From: Winogradskyella sp. UBA3174
Lineage (GTDB): Bacteria; Bacteroidota; Bacteroidia; Flavobacteriales; Flavobacteriaceae
Assembly (NCBI RefSeq): GCF_002364335.1
Contig: NZ_DEXW01000037.1
Coordinates: 1 to 64,000 of the forward strand
Direction: 5' to 3'
DNA length: 64,000 bases
Shown here piece after piece: positions 17,760 to 26,992 of the stretch. Under the pieces are notes generated by a model. The model was not told where the DNA came from and did not search any database. It worked only from the letters and a program-made list of their open reading frames with translations. Position numbers and translations under genes: made by a program. Numbering within the stretch: position 1 is the stretch's first letter; the number at the start of each line of letters is the position of its first letter.

Positions 17760-19196
17760 CTATTGCCCTTGGCCTAATGAGTAGCCTCTTACACCATCAA
17801 AAGTGTATAAGTTTTCTGTTTTAATGGCATCAATATTATTCTCGATTGCCGATTGTAAAATATTAATTATTTTTTCTTTAGATAATTCTTGACCTTCTTT
17901 AGAAAGATATCTACACCTCCAATGGTCCGTACAGAATGTTTCATCGAAACCATTTGGCCAAACCTTAACTCCTCTATTTGTAATTAAAGAAAGCTCTAAT
18001 TCATCATTATTTAATTTCTTCAGTTCTTCTGCCAATATGTTTGCATCATAACCATTCCAATCTACAAACAAATCTACACCTACAACTTTTTTAGTTTTAG
18101 AAGGCTTTCTTTGATATCTTGGTAAAACTAAAGGAGTATTATCTTCATAAAAGACTTCTGGCAATTGCTTAGGTGTTTTGCCTAAATTAGCAATTACAGC
18201 TTCAGCAAACTCTTTAGTTCCAACACGCCTAATACTCATTATTGGATCATATATATCGTTAGTATGCACACCATCTTCTATAGTTTTTAGCCATGCATTT
18301 TGAACCTTTTCAGCAACAGTATTTTGTCCAACATGATTAAGCATCATAACTGCTCCGTTTATTAAACCAGATGGATTAGCTACATTTTTACCAGCTATAT
18401 CTGGCGCAGAGCCATGAATAGCTTCAAACATAGAACATTCCTCACCAATATTTGCAGAACCAGCTAAACCTACAGATCCTGTAATTTGAGCCGCAATATC
18501 TGATATGACGTCTCCATATAAATTAGGCATAACAATAACATCAAAATTTTCTGGTGTATCTGCAACTAATGCCGCTCCTATATCAACTATCCAGTGCTCA
18601 TTTATAATGTCTGGGTAACGTGAAGCTATTTCATCAAAGACTTGGTGAAACAAACCATCTGTTTGCTTCATAATATTATCTTTAGTAAAACATGTTACCT
18701 TTTTTCTACCGTATTTTTTTGCATATTCAAAAGCATACGTTACAATCTTTTCACAACCAGGTCTACTAATTAATTTAAGACATTGCACAACTTCATCAGT
18801 CTGCTGATGCTCTATACCTGCATATAAATCTTCTTCATTTTCTCTTATGATGACCACATCCATATCAGGATGTTTAGTAGTAACAAAAGGATATAAACTT
18901 CTACATGGTCTAACATTAGAATACAATCCTAACGTTTTACGTATAGTTACATTAAGACTTTTATACCCACCTCCTTGAGGTGTTGTTATTGGAGCTTTAA
19001 GAATCACTTTATTTCTTCTTATAGTTGCCCAAGCTTCATCTGTAATTCCGGTTGAACTTCCAGAGAGATAAACTTTTTCTCCAACTTCAATTTCTTCAAA
19101 AGTTAAATCTGCTCCGGCAGCGCTAAGAATGCTAAGTGTAGCATCCATAATTTCTGGGCCAATTCCATCTCCTTTTGCTAGTGATACTTTTATCAT
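17760..19196 (-). CDS. icd: NADP-dependent isocitrate dehydrogenase
   Basis: The protein has 478 residues, resembling the longer Thermus-type enzymes that carry an extra C-terminal domain (about 340-478, VDLFVDWNGYDANILAEEL). It has the GDGIGPEIM start, the substrate-binding KSLNVTIRKTLGLYSNVRP block, ENEEDLYAGIEH, and the metal-binding NLYGDVISDIAAQ plus HGSAPDIAGK signatures. It decarboxylates isocitrate to 2-oxoglutarate in the TCA cycle. NADP preference is inferred from the subfamily. It is a single minus-strand gene, convergent with rodA. Confidence 0.92.
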   Translation of the reverse strand: MIKVSLAKGDGIGPEIMDATLSILSAAGADLTFEEIEVGEKVYLSGSSTGITDEAWATIRRNKVILKAPITTPQGGGYKSLNVTIRKTLGLYSNVRPCRSLYPFVTTKHPDMDVVIIRENEEDLYAGIEHQQTDEVVQCLKLISRPGCEKIVTYAFEYAKKYGRKKVTCFTKDNIMKQTDGLFHQVFDEIASRYPDIINEHWIVDIGAALVADTPENFDVIVMPNLYGDVISDIAAQITGSVGLAGSANIGEECSMFEAIHGSAPDIAGKNVANPSGLINGAVMMLNHVGQNTVAEKVQNAWLKTIEDGVHTNDIYDPIMSIRRVGTKEFAEAVIANLGKTPKQLPEVFYEDNTPLVLPRYQRKPSKTKKVVGVDLFVDWNGYDANILAEELKKLNNDELELSLITNRGVKVWPNGFDETFCTDHWRCRYLSKEGQELSKEKIINILQSAIENNIDAIKTENLYTFDGVRGYSLGQGQ

Positions 19197-19373
19197 AATT
19201 TGCAGTAGTTTTTATTGCACCGCAAAAATCACTATAAAAAATCATATACTTTTATATATGTTTTTTATATAAATCATTAACATATCTTATATATGTGATA
19301 AAAACGTAGGTTTTAACTAAAGACTTCCTAAAAAAAGCTATGAATCAACATCCGTTATTTTAAGAGTTTTTAA

Positions 19374-22004
19374 CTATTTTAAGCTGATTAAGCTACTTTT
19401 TAAAGTTTCAATCTTAGCTAACGCATCAGCTTCTTTCTTCTTTTCTGAAGCTACTACTTGTATTGGCGCACCTGCAACAAAACGCTCATTAGATAATTTT
19501 TTCTGAACAGATTTCAAAAACCCTTCTGTATAATTCAATTCTTCTATGAGTTTTTTAATTTCTGATTCTATATCAATACTACCTTCCATAGGAATGAAGT
19601 ATTCATTAGATTTTACACGATAGGTTAAAGCACCTTCAAGAGCTTCAGTCAAATATTCGAAAGTCTCTAAGTTTCCTAGTTTTGAGATAATCTCGTCAAA
19701 CGTATTTGCTACATTTTCATTATTCACTACAGAAAATGCTATTGCGTCTTTAAAAGCAATATTCTTTTGCTTTCTTATGTTTCTTAGACCTGAAATTACT
19801 TCTGAAGCAAAGTCGAACTCAGAAATTAAGGTTTCATTAATTGGTTTAGCTTCTGGCCATTTTGAAATAATTAAAGCGTTTTCTGGTGAGCGCTCCTTTA
19901 TATACTGCCAAATATCTTCAGTAAGAAATGGCATAAATGGATGTATTATTTTAAGGTTATCTTCAAAAATAGACATCAATCTATTATAGGTTGCTGCGTC
20001 TATTGGTTGTTGATATGCTGGTTTTACCATTTCTAATAACCAACCACAAAAATCATCAAAAATAAGTTTGTAGATAGTCATTAATGCATCACTTAATCTG
20101 TATTTACTAAAGTGATCTTCGATTTCTACTAATGCTGCTTGAAATTTAGCTTCGTACCACTCTAAAGCTATTTTACTAGATTTTGGTTGTTTTATATCTT
20201 TAACTTTCCAAAGTGTTGTTAGTTGAAATGCGTTCCATATTTTATTACCAAAACCTCTACCTTGTTGACAAAGCGATTCATCAAACATTAAATCGTTTCC
20301 TGCGGCAGAACTTAAAAGCAAGCCAACTCTAACGCCATCTGCTGTATATTCTTCAATTAGCTTTAAAGCATCAGGAGAATTCCCTAAAGATTTAGACATT
20401 TTACGACGTTGTTTATCTCTAACTAATCCTGTTAGATAAACGTTTTCAAAAGGGCGTTCATCTTTATATTCATAGCCAGCAACAATCATACGTGCTACCC
20501 AGAAAAACAAAATATCTGGACCAGTTACTAAATCATTAGTTGGGTAATAATATTTTATTTCTTCATTTTCAGGATTTCTGATACCATCAAAAACACTCAT
20601 AGGCCATAACCATGAACTAAACCAGGTATCTAAAGCATCTGTATCTTGTTTTAAGTCTGAAATTTGAAGCTCAGAGTTTGAAGTTTTTGCTCTTGCAAGT
20701 TTAACTGCTTCTTCAATATTTTCTGCTACTACAAAATCTTCTTTTCCATCTCCATAGAAATATGCCGGAATTTGTTGTCCCCAAAGTAACTGGCGCGAGA
20801 TATTCCAATCGCGAATATTCTCCATCCAATGGCGATACGTATTTTCAAATTTCTTTGGAAATAGTTTTACATCACCAGTTTTTAAAACGGCATCAATAGC
20901 AGGTTTTGCCAAATCTTCCATTTTCAAAAACCATTGATCACTCAATCGTGGTTCTATAACTGCTTTTGTACGCTCAGAAGTTCCTACTTTATTTATGTGA
21001 TTTTCTGTTTTTACTAAGATTCCGTCAGCTTCTAATTCTTTAACTACTGCTTTTCTAACTACAAAACGATCTTGACCTTCATAATGCAACCCGAAGCTAT
21101 TTAAAGAAGCATCGTCATTAAAAATGTCTATAACTTCTAGTTGATGCTTATCGCCTAAAACTTTATCATTTTCATCGTGCGCAGGTGTTACTTTTAAACA
21201 ACCTGTTCCAAACTCAACATCTACATACTCATCTTCAATAATAGGAATAACACGCCCGCAAATAGGAACAATAGCTTTCTTTCCTTTTAAATGTGTAAAA
21301 CGTTCGTCATTAGGATTAATACAAATTGCAGTGTCACCAAAAATAGTTTCGGGACGTGTTGTTGCTATAGTAAGCTTTTCGTCACTTCCTTCAATTTTAT
21401 ATTCTAAATAATAAAGTAAACCTTGTTTTTCAACATGAATCACTTCTTCATCAGATAGTGTTGTTTTTGCTTCTGGATCCCAATTCACCATTCGGTAACC
21501 TCTGTAAATCAGACCTTTATTATGTAAATCTACAAACACTTTAATTACAGCTTCAGACATATCATCATCCATCGTAAACTTGGTACGATCCCAATCGCAA
21601 GAACATCCTAATTTTTTAAGTTGTTCTAAAATAACTCCACCATATTCTTCTGTCCAATCCCAAGCATGTTTTAAAAATTCGTCTCTCGTTAAATCATTTT
21701 TATCAATGCCTTGTTCTTTTAATCTCGCAACTACTTTTGCTTCAGTAGCAATTGAAGCATGATCTGTACCTGGAACCCAACAAGCATTTTTACCTAATAA
21801 ACGAGCACGACGAATTAATACATCTTGTATCGTATTGTTAAGCATATGTCCCATGTGTAATATTCCAGTTACGTTTGGTGGAGGAATTACAATGGTATAA
21901 GGTTCTCTTTCGTCTGGTTTAGAGTGAAAGTAATTGTGCTGCATCCAGTAGTCATACCACTTATTTTCTACTGAAGATGCATTGTATTTAGAAGGAATAT
22001 CCAT
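19374..22004 (-). CDS. valS: Valine--tRNA ligase
   Basis: The protein has 876 residues, normal for ValS. The class I signature PPPNVTGILHMGHMLN (about 41-56) and the KMSKS loop (535-539, RKMSKSLGNSPD) are intact. The CP1 editing domain shows TTRPETIFGDTAI, and the anticodon-binding region is followed by a C-terminal coiled coil (about 800-876) with EIKKLIEELNYTEGFL. It charges tRNA-Val and edits mischarged threonine. It is transcribed alone from the divergent interval shared with the DUF1573 gene. Confidence 0.97.
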   Translation of the reverse strand: MDIPSKYNASSVENKWYDYWMQHNYFHSKPDEREPYTIVIPPPNVTGILHMGHMLNNTIQDVLIRRARLLGKNACWVPGTDHASIATEAKVVARLKEQGIDKNDLTRDEFLKHAWDWTEEYGGVILEQLKKLGCSCDWDRTKFTMDDDMSEAVIKVFVDLHNKGLIYRGYRMVNWDPEAKTTLSDEEVIHVEKQGLLYYLEYKIEGSDEKLTIATTRPETIFGDTAICINPNDERFTHLKGKKAIVPICGRVIPIIEDEYVDVEFGTGCLKVTPAHDENDKVLGDKHQLEVIDIFNDDASLNSFGLHYEGQDRFVVRKAVVKELEADGILVKTENHINKVGTSERTKAVIEPRLSDQWFLKMEDLAKPAIDAVLKTGDVKLFPKKFENTYRHWMENIRDWNISRQLLWGQQIPAYFYGDGKEDFVVAENIEEAVKLARAKTSNSELQISDLKQDTDALDTWFSSWLWPMSVFDGIRNPENEEIKYYYPTNDLVTGPDILFFWVARMIVAGYEYKDERPFENVYLTGLVRDKQRRKMSKSLGNSPDALKLIEEYTADGVRVGLLLSSAAGNDLMFDESLCQQGRGFGNKIWNAFQLTTLWKVKDIKQPKSSKIALEWYEAKFQAALVEIEDHFSKYRLSDALMTIYKLIFDDFCGWLLEMVKPAYQQPIDAATYNRLMSIFEDNLKIIHPFMPFLTEDIWQYIKERSPENALIISKWPEAKPINETLISEFDFASEVISGLRNIRKQKNIAFKDAIAFSVVNNENVANTFDEIISKLGNLETFEYLTEALEGALTYRVKSNEYFIPMEGSIDIESEIKKLIEELNYTEGFLKSVQKKLSNERFVAGAPIQVVASEKKKEADALAKIETLKSSLISLK

Positions 22005-22134
22005 GTTTGGTATTGTTTTTGACCTATAACTTGTAAAAGTACTTATAATTCCTTTTTTGAAATAGTATTAGTGCAAGAATATGGGTTCAAAAGCCATAAA
22101 TTCTGTTAAATGAAGTGTATTACGTCTAATAAAT

Positions 22135-22165
22135 TTTGTTTGGAATGAAAAAGTAACTAGCTTTG
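22135..22165 (+). promoter_or_regulatory. Bacteroidota promoter of the DUF1573 gene
   Basis: TTTG at 22135-22138 and TAGCTTTG at 22158-22165 are separated by exactly 19 nt, matching TTTG-N19-TAnnTTTG. The start codon lies 24 to 27 nt downstream of the -7 box. This is the clearest complete promoter in the window. Confidence 0.75.
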
Positions 22166-22188
22166 AATAATAGATTTAAAAAATTAAA

Positions 22189-22617
22189 ATGATGAAAAAT
22201 TTAATAGCAATATTATTTGTAGGACTAATTAGTATCGGATCATACGCTCAAGAAAAAGTAGCAAAGATTGAGTTTAAGACTGATATCATTGACTATGGTA
22301 CCATAGAGAAAGGTTCTAATGGAATAAGAGTATTTGAGTTTACTAATACAGGTAATGCGCCTTTAATAATATCTAGTGTAAAGTCTACTTGCGGGTGCAC
22401 AGTACCTAAAAAACCTGAAGGTCCAATTATGCCTGGTAAAACTGGTGAAATTGAAGTAAAATATGACACTAATAGAGTAAACCCTATAAGAAAAACCATT
22501 ACAGTAATTTCTAATGCTGAAACTCCAACAGTTGCACTAAAAATTAAAGGTTTAGTAATAGACCCTAATAAAACTAGTGTTTTAGAAAAAAAAGAAAAAA
22601 GTATGATTGAGCAATAA
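22189..22617 (+). CDS. DUF1573 domain-containing secreted protein
   Basis: The protein has 142 residues (a second ATG at 22192 is equally possible). A signal peptide (about 1-21, ending GSYAQ) is followed by one DUF1573 immunoglobulin-like domain with the typical FDYGTIEKGS-like start, FEFTNTGNAPLIISSVKSTCGC and the PGKTGEIEVKYDTN strand. Such short proteins are abundant in Bacteroidota and probably work in the periplasm or outer membrane; the function is unknown. It is transcribed alone, with a complete promoter upstream and a strong terminator downstream. Confidence 0.9.
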   Translation: MMKNLIAILFVGLISIGSYAQEKVAKIEFKTDIIDYGTIEKGSNGIRVFEFTNTGNAPLIISSVKSTCGCTVPKKPEGPIMPGKTGEIEVKYDTNRVNPIRKTITVISNAETPTVALKIKGLVIDPNKTSVLEKKEKSMIEQ

Positions 22618-22640
22618 AAAATCAATCTATATAATATTAT

Positions 22641-22678
22641 AATAAGCTCTCAAATTATTGGGAGCTTATTTTTTTTTT
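22641..22678 (+). terminator. Rho-independent terminator after the DUF1573 gene
   Basis: There is a perfect 9-bp stem AATAAGCTC (22641-22649) / GAGCTTATT (22662-22670) followed by eight more Ts. Confidence 0.85.
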
Positions 22679-22755
22679 CAAAAGCATTAACTAGCTTAAA
22701 TTTAAAAGTTTTAGAAACTCCTTTTCTTTCTATTTTAAGACGAACGACAACACCT

Positions 22756-23080
22756 TTACCTCAATATAATATTTGAAAGCTTATAATTATATGCAGGTTT
22801 GCCATTAATATTTATAAGCACACCACCTATTTGTTGACTTACCTTAAAAGCATTTGAAAATGGTCTTATTTCTACTATTTTATATACTGGCTTCAAGGAC
22901 ATTATGTAGTTTAAAACAGTAATCTTTTTTAATTAAACTATTAGATTTGTTTTCGTTAGGACTTAACAAATTAATTTCATTACTAATACCCTGTCTTAAT
23001 TCAAAACCGTCTTGCACACAATTAACTTGATATCCTGACAAGAAAAACACTAAAATAATATAGTGGAATAACAGCTTCAA
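22756..23080 (-). pseudogene. Frameshifted remnant of a secreted protein gene
   Basis: The upstream part (23080-22880, TTG start) encodes a signal-peptide-like LLFHYIILVFFLSGYQ and about 45 further residues, then hits a stop. Shifting frame near 22905-22930 continues a natural-looking protein, VYKIVEIRPFSNAFKVSQ then GGVLININGKPAYNYKL, to a stop at 22756-22758. The two parts together look like one short secreted protein of about 105 residues broken by a single frameshift. The alternative is two tiny genes. I do not recognise the family. Confidence 0.5.
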
Positions 23081-23193
23081 TATGAACTATGTTTTACTGA
23101 AATTACAAATCTTTATCTTTAATGATTATTTTACCATTATTTTTTTAGTAAACTTTAAGAAATTTCGGAACTTAGCTTCCTAAAACTAACGCT

Positions 23194-24384
23194 ATGCCTA
23201 GTATTTCAAAAAAAGGAATTAACATGCCTGAGTCACCAATTAGAAAATTGGTGCCTTTCGCTGAAGAAGCTCAAAACCAAGGCAAGACTGTCTATTACCT
23301 AAACATAGGACAACCAGACATTAAAACGCCTGCCGTTGCTTTAGATGCTGTTAAAGTACATTCCTTAGATATTTTAGCATATTCTCGTTCTGAAGGTTCT
23401 GAAAATTACAGAATAAAGATTGCTAAATATTACAAACGCAATTCAATCGAAGTTACTCATAAAGATATTATCGTTACAACTGGTGGTAGTGAAGCTCTAT
23501 TATTTGCTTTCGGAAGCATCATGGATGAGCACGATGAAATTATAATCCCTGAGCCTTTTTATGCAAATTACAACGGATTCTCAACTGCATCTGGTGTAAA
23601 AGTAGTTCCTGTTATTTCTAAAATAGAAGATAATTTCGCATTACCACCTATTGAAGAATTTGAGAAACTAATAACACCAAAAACTAAAGCTATATTAATC
23701 TGTAACCCTGGCAATCCGACTGGGTATCTTTATTCTAAAGAAGAAATAAAAAAACTCGCTGCAATAGTTAAAAAATACGATTTATTTTTAATAGCAGATG
23801 AGGTTTATAGAGAGTTTGTATATGATGGTATTTCTCATTATTCAATTCTACAAGAAGAAGGCCTAGAAGAACATGCTATTGTTATAGATTCTGTATCTAA
23901 ACGTTACAGTATGTGTGGTGCTCGTATAGGTTACTTAGTATCTAAAAACAAAGACGTTATGAAAACGGCTTTAAAGTTTGCACAAGCAAGACTTAGCCCA
24001 CCCACTCTAGCTCAGATAGCTAGTGAAGCTGCATTAGATACACCACAAAGTTATTTTGATGATGTTATAGAAGAATATGTAAAACGAAGAGATATCCTAA
24101 TTGAAGGTCTAGAAAAAATCGAAGGTGTAAAAGTTGCTAAACCCAACGGAGCCTTTTACTGTATTGCAGAATTGCCAGTAAAAAACACGGATGATTTTGC
24201 AAAATGGCTTTTAAAATCTTTCGATTTTGAAAACAACACTATAATGGTTGCTCCTGCTGCTGGTTTTTATTCTACACATGGAGTTGGTTTAAACCAAATT
24301 CGTATCGCATATGTTTTAAATGAAGCTAGTTTGAAAATTTCGATAAAAGTACTAGAAGAAGCCCTAAAAGTTTATAAAGACTAA
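23194..24384 (+). CDS. Pyridoxal phosphate-dependent aminotransferase, class I
   Basis: The protein has 396 residues, fold type I. Markers are YLNIGQPDIKTP near the N terminus, VTTGGSEALL, the ICNPGNPTGYLYS block, DEVYREFVYDG and the PLP-lysine region SVSKRYSMCGARIGY. It resembles the aspartate/aromatic aminotransferase group (subgroup I-gamma); the exact amino-acid substrate cannot be told by eye. It is followed after 2 nt by murB, so the two are probably cotranscribed, though no functional link is evident. Confidence 0.88.
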   Translation: MPSISKKGINMPESPIRKLVPFAEEAQNQGKTVYYLNIGQPDIKTPAVALDAVKVHSLDILAYSRSEGSENYRIKIAKYYKRNSIEVTHKDIIVTTGGSEALLFAFGSIMDEHDEIIIPEPFYANYNGFSTASGVKVVPVISKIEDNFALPPIEEFEKLITPKTKAILICNPGNPTGYLYSKEEIKKLAAIVKKYDLFLIADEVYREFVYDGISHYSILQEEGLEEHAIVIDSVSKRYSMCGARIGYLVSKNKDVMKTALKFAQARLSPPTLAQIASEAALDTPQSYFDDVIEEYVKRRDILIEGLEKIEGVKVAKPNGAFYCIAELPVKNTDDFAKWLLKSFDFENNTIMVAPAAGFYSTHGVGLNQIRIAYVLNEASLKISIKVLEEALKVYKD

Positions 24385-24386
24385 TT

Positions 24387-25397
24387 ATGATTAATCACAA
24401 TGTTTCCCTAAAACAGTTTAATACTTTTGGTATTGATGTAAATGCTGAATCTTATTGTGATATAGACTCATTAGAAAATTTAAAAACTATATTAAAAGAG
24501 CAATATACCAGTCCCTTTTTTATATTAGGTGGCGGGAGTAATATGCTACTAACTAAAGACATAGATTCTTTGGTTCTACATATAAATCTTAAAGGAATAA
24601 CAGTTGTTGATGAAACAGAAGATACTGTAATTGTAAAAGCTAATGCTGGAGAAAACTGGCATGAATTTGTATTGTGGTGCATAAATCACAATTTTGGTGG
24701 AGTTGAAAACCTTTCATTAATTCCAGGTAATATTGGTACTGCACCAATTCAAAATATAGGTGCTTACGGTGTTGAGCTTAAAGATGTTTTTGTTAGCTGT
24801 GAAGCCATTAATATAGAGGATCAATCCAACAGAACATTTAAGAAGTTAGATTGTAAATTCGGCTACCGCGAATCTATATTTAAACAAGAATTAAAAGGCC
24901 AGTATATCATTACAAGTGTGAATTTTAGACTCACAAAAAGTAATCACCAATTACGTTTAGATTATGGCGCGATTAAAACAGAGTTAGCTGCGTTAAAAAT
25001 AAAAAAACCGACGATTAAAACTATTTCTACAGCGGTTATAAATATTAGGCAAAGCAAATTACCAGACCCAAAAGACATAGGTAATAGTGGAAGTTTTTTT
25101 AAAAACCCAGTAATTTCGATAGAACAACTTAAGGACTTAAAAATTAACTTTCCAGATGCACCTTCTTATAAACTATCTGATCAAGAAGTTAAAGTTCCTG
25201 CTGGTTGGCTAATTGAAAAATCAGGCTTTAAAGGCAAGCGATTTAAAGATTACGGAGTACACAATAAACAAGCCTTAGTTTTAGTTAATTATGGTAATGC
25301 AAAAGGAACAGATATCTATGCTTTGGCTAAGCTTATTCAAAAAACAGTAAAGCGTATTTTTAATATTAATATAGATACCGAAGTGAATATTCTATAA
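24387..25397 (+). CDS. murB: UDP-N-acetylenolpyruvoylglucosamine reductase
   Basis: The protein has 336 residues, the longer type I (E. coli-like) MurB. The FAD-binding ILGGGSNMLL and ENLSLIPGNIGTAPIQNIGAYG blocks are clear. GYRES holds the conserved arginine, and the catalytic serine lies in GNSGSFFKNP. The C terminus (TEVNIL) carries the conserved glutamate. It reduces the enolpyruvyl group to form UDP-MurNAc, a cytoplasmic step of peptidoglycan synthesis. It starts 2 nt after the aminotransferase, and its stop codon lies within the left arm of a long terminator. Confidence 0.96.
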   Translation: MINHNVSLKQFNTFGIDVNAESYCDIDSLENLKTILKEQYTSPFFILGGGSNMLLTKDIDSLVLHINLKGITVVDETEDTVIVKANAGENWHEFVLWCINHNFGGVENLSLIPGNIGTAPIQNIGAYGVELKDVFVSCEAINIEDQSNRTFKKLDCKFGYRESIFKQELKGQYIITSVNFRLTKSNHQLRLDYGAIKTELAALKIKKPTIKTISTAVINIRQSKLPDPKDIGNSGSFFKNPVISIEQLKDLKINFPDAPSYKLSDQEVKVPAGWLIEKSGFKGKRFKDYGVHNKQALVLVNYGNAKGTDIYALAKLIQKTVKRIFNINIDTEVNIL

Positions 25398-25440
25398 AAC
25401 AAAAGCCATAATATTAATTATGACTTTTGTTTTATAGAAT
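25389..25440 (+). terminator. Long perfect-arm terminator overlapping the murB stop
   Basis: Arms 25389-25412 and 25417-25440 are complementary at 23 of 24 positions around the loop ATTA. The left arm includes the last three codons of murB. The T-rich right arm suits a terminator; the symmetry suggests it works in both directions. Confidence 0.75.
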
Positions 25441-25593
25441 AATCTTAGTTTGCTATTAATCTGTCCCTATTGAGATCTTGAAGAAAAATTATTCTATTAT
25501 ATGATGACCACCTCGTTTGGTGTATTTGTTATATTTACCTTTTAAAACAGATTTTAGACATTCTAAAAACAAGAAAAATAACACTTTAACATT

Positions 25594-26127
25594 TTGAGTA
25601 TTACACCTATAGAACAAAAAATTATCGACTTTCTCCAAAAAGGTGATAAACGCGCTTTAAACTTATTGTATGAGAACTATTCTAATAGTCTCTACGGTGT
25701 TATATTAAAAATTATAATTAACGAAGAAATTGCCCAGGACGCCTTACAAGAAACTTTCATTAAAGTGTGGAAAAATGCTACAAAATACGATGCTAAAAAG
25801 GCTAAACTCTTTACTTGGCTATTTAGAATTGCAAGAAATACTGCCATTGACAAACTAAGAAGTTTCAACAATAGATACCATAAAGAAGTCCAAATCGATA
25901 ATTCAAACGTATATCTCTTACCAACAAACAATTTAAACCAAGATGTCTTGGATATTAAAGAACATGTTGGGAGACTAGAAGAAAAGTATCAAATAGTGTT
26001 AGACGCATTATTTTTTCAAGGTATGACACAACAAGAAGCTAGCGATGAATTAGACATTCCGTTGGGTACTATAAAATCTAGATTAAAAATAGGATTGAGA
26101 GAACTCAAAAAAGTTTACAATCCATAA
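25594..26127 (+). CDS. ECF-type RNA polymerase sigma factor
   Basis: The protein has 177 residues from a TTG start, the only plausible start. The sigma region 2 core is YSNSLYGVILKI through DALQETFIKVWKN and TWLFRIARNTAIDKLR. The region 4 helix-turn-helix is QQEASDELDIPLGTIKSRLK. It belongs to the SigK-like ECF group that is commonly paired with an RskA-type anti-sigma factor. That partner is encoded 11 nt downstream, so the pair forms one regulatory unit. Signal and target promoters are unknown. Confidence 0.93.
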   Translation: MSITPIEQKIIDFLQKGDKRALNLLYENYSNSLYGVILKIIINEEIAQDALQETFIKVWKNATKYDAKKAKLFTWLFRIARNTAIDKLRSFNNRYHKEVQIDNSNVYLLPTNNLNQDVLDIKEHVGRLEEKYQIVLDALFFQGMTQQEASDELDIPLGTIKSRLKIGLRELKKVYNP

Positions 26128-26138
26128 ATTTTATTAAG

Positions 26139-26930
26139 ATGGAAAAAAAATTACATAACTTTTTAGACTCTAACCTACTTAACAAATACCTAGTAGGTGA
26201 GTCTGATATTACTGAAACTGCTGAAGTAGAATTTTTTATTGCCAAATATCCTGAAGCTTCTGAAGCTTACAGAAAGCTCCAAGATAATTTAGAAATAATA
26301 GCTAAAGTTGGTGCTGTTGATATACCAAATCATATCTTATCAGATATCCTAACATCATTAGACGCGTCTAACGAGACTAAGGTTATTCAGCTTGTACAAA
26401 ATAGAAGAACACCTTGGTACAGCATTGCAGCAAGTGCAGCAGCGGTATTATTTGCAGTAACTTCTTTTATGTTATATCAAAAAAATCAAAATTTAAACGA
26501 CGAAAACAATGTTGTTATTGATGAAATTTTTGACTTAAGAAGTGATATCGAAAAGAATAATTCTAAGTTATATGACCTATCTAAAGAGTTATTGAAATTA
26601 AATAATCCTGATGCTAGAAAATATGTAATCACAGGCAATGATCGTGCAAAAGACCTAAAGACTGTAGCATACATTAATTCTGTTGAAAAAACATCTATGA
26701 TTGATGTTATTACGTTACCACAATTACCAGCAGAACAACATTATCAAATATGGGCAGAGCTAGAGGACAGAATGGTAAACTTAGGTATCTTAGATGAGTC
26801 TGACCGTAAGCTAAAGCAAATCCCATATATGGAAGACGCGTTAGCCCTTAGCATTAAAATAAGCAAAAAGGGAGATGTTGCAAACGAAAATAATACTGAA
26901 GTTGCAGAAATATCTCTAAAAGATAAATAG
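26139..26930 (+). CDS. Anti-sigma factor, RskA-like
   Basis: The protein has 263 residues. A cytoplasmic N-terminal sigma-binding part (about 1-90, with YLVGESDITETAEVEFFIAKYP) precedes one membrane helix (about 92-110, WYSIAASAAAVLFAVTSFML). A coiled coil follows, then a periplasmic RskA-type beta domain containing TLPQLPAEQHYQIWAELE and VNLGILD. It should hold the upstream ECF sigma factor at the membrane until a periplasmic signal releases it. It is the last gene before a strong bidirectional terminator. Confidence 0.92.
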   Translation: MEKKLHNFLDSNLLNKYLVGESDITETAEVEFFIAKYPEASEAYRKLQDNLEIIAKVGAVDIPNHILSDILTSLDASNETKVIQLVQNRRTPWYSIAASAAAVLFAVTSFMLYQKNQNLNDENNVVIDEIFDLRSDIEKNNSKLYDLSKELLKLNNPDARKYVITGNDRAKDLKTVAYINSVEKTSMIDVITLPQLPAEQHYQIWAELEDRMVNLGILDESDRKLKQIPYMEDALALSIKISKKGDVANENNTEVAEISLKDK

Positions 26931-26968
26931 AAAAAACCTAAACACTAAATTTAGTGTTCAGGTTTTTT
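26931..26968. terminator. Bidirectional terminator between anti-sigma gene and aquaporin remnant
   Basis: A perfect 18-bp palindrome AACACTAAATTTAGTGTT (26941-26958) is extended to AAAAAACCT and AGGTTTTTT flanks. It serves both convergent genes. Confidence 0.85.
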
Positions 26969-26992
26969 AAGACTTAAAAATCTGTTTAAAAT

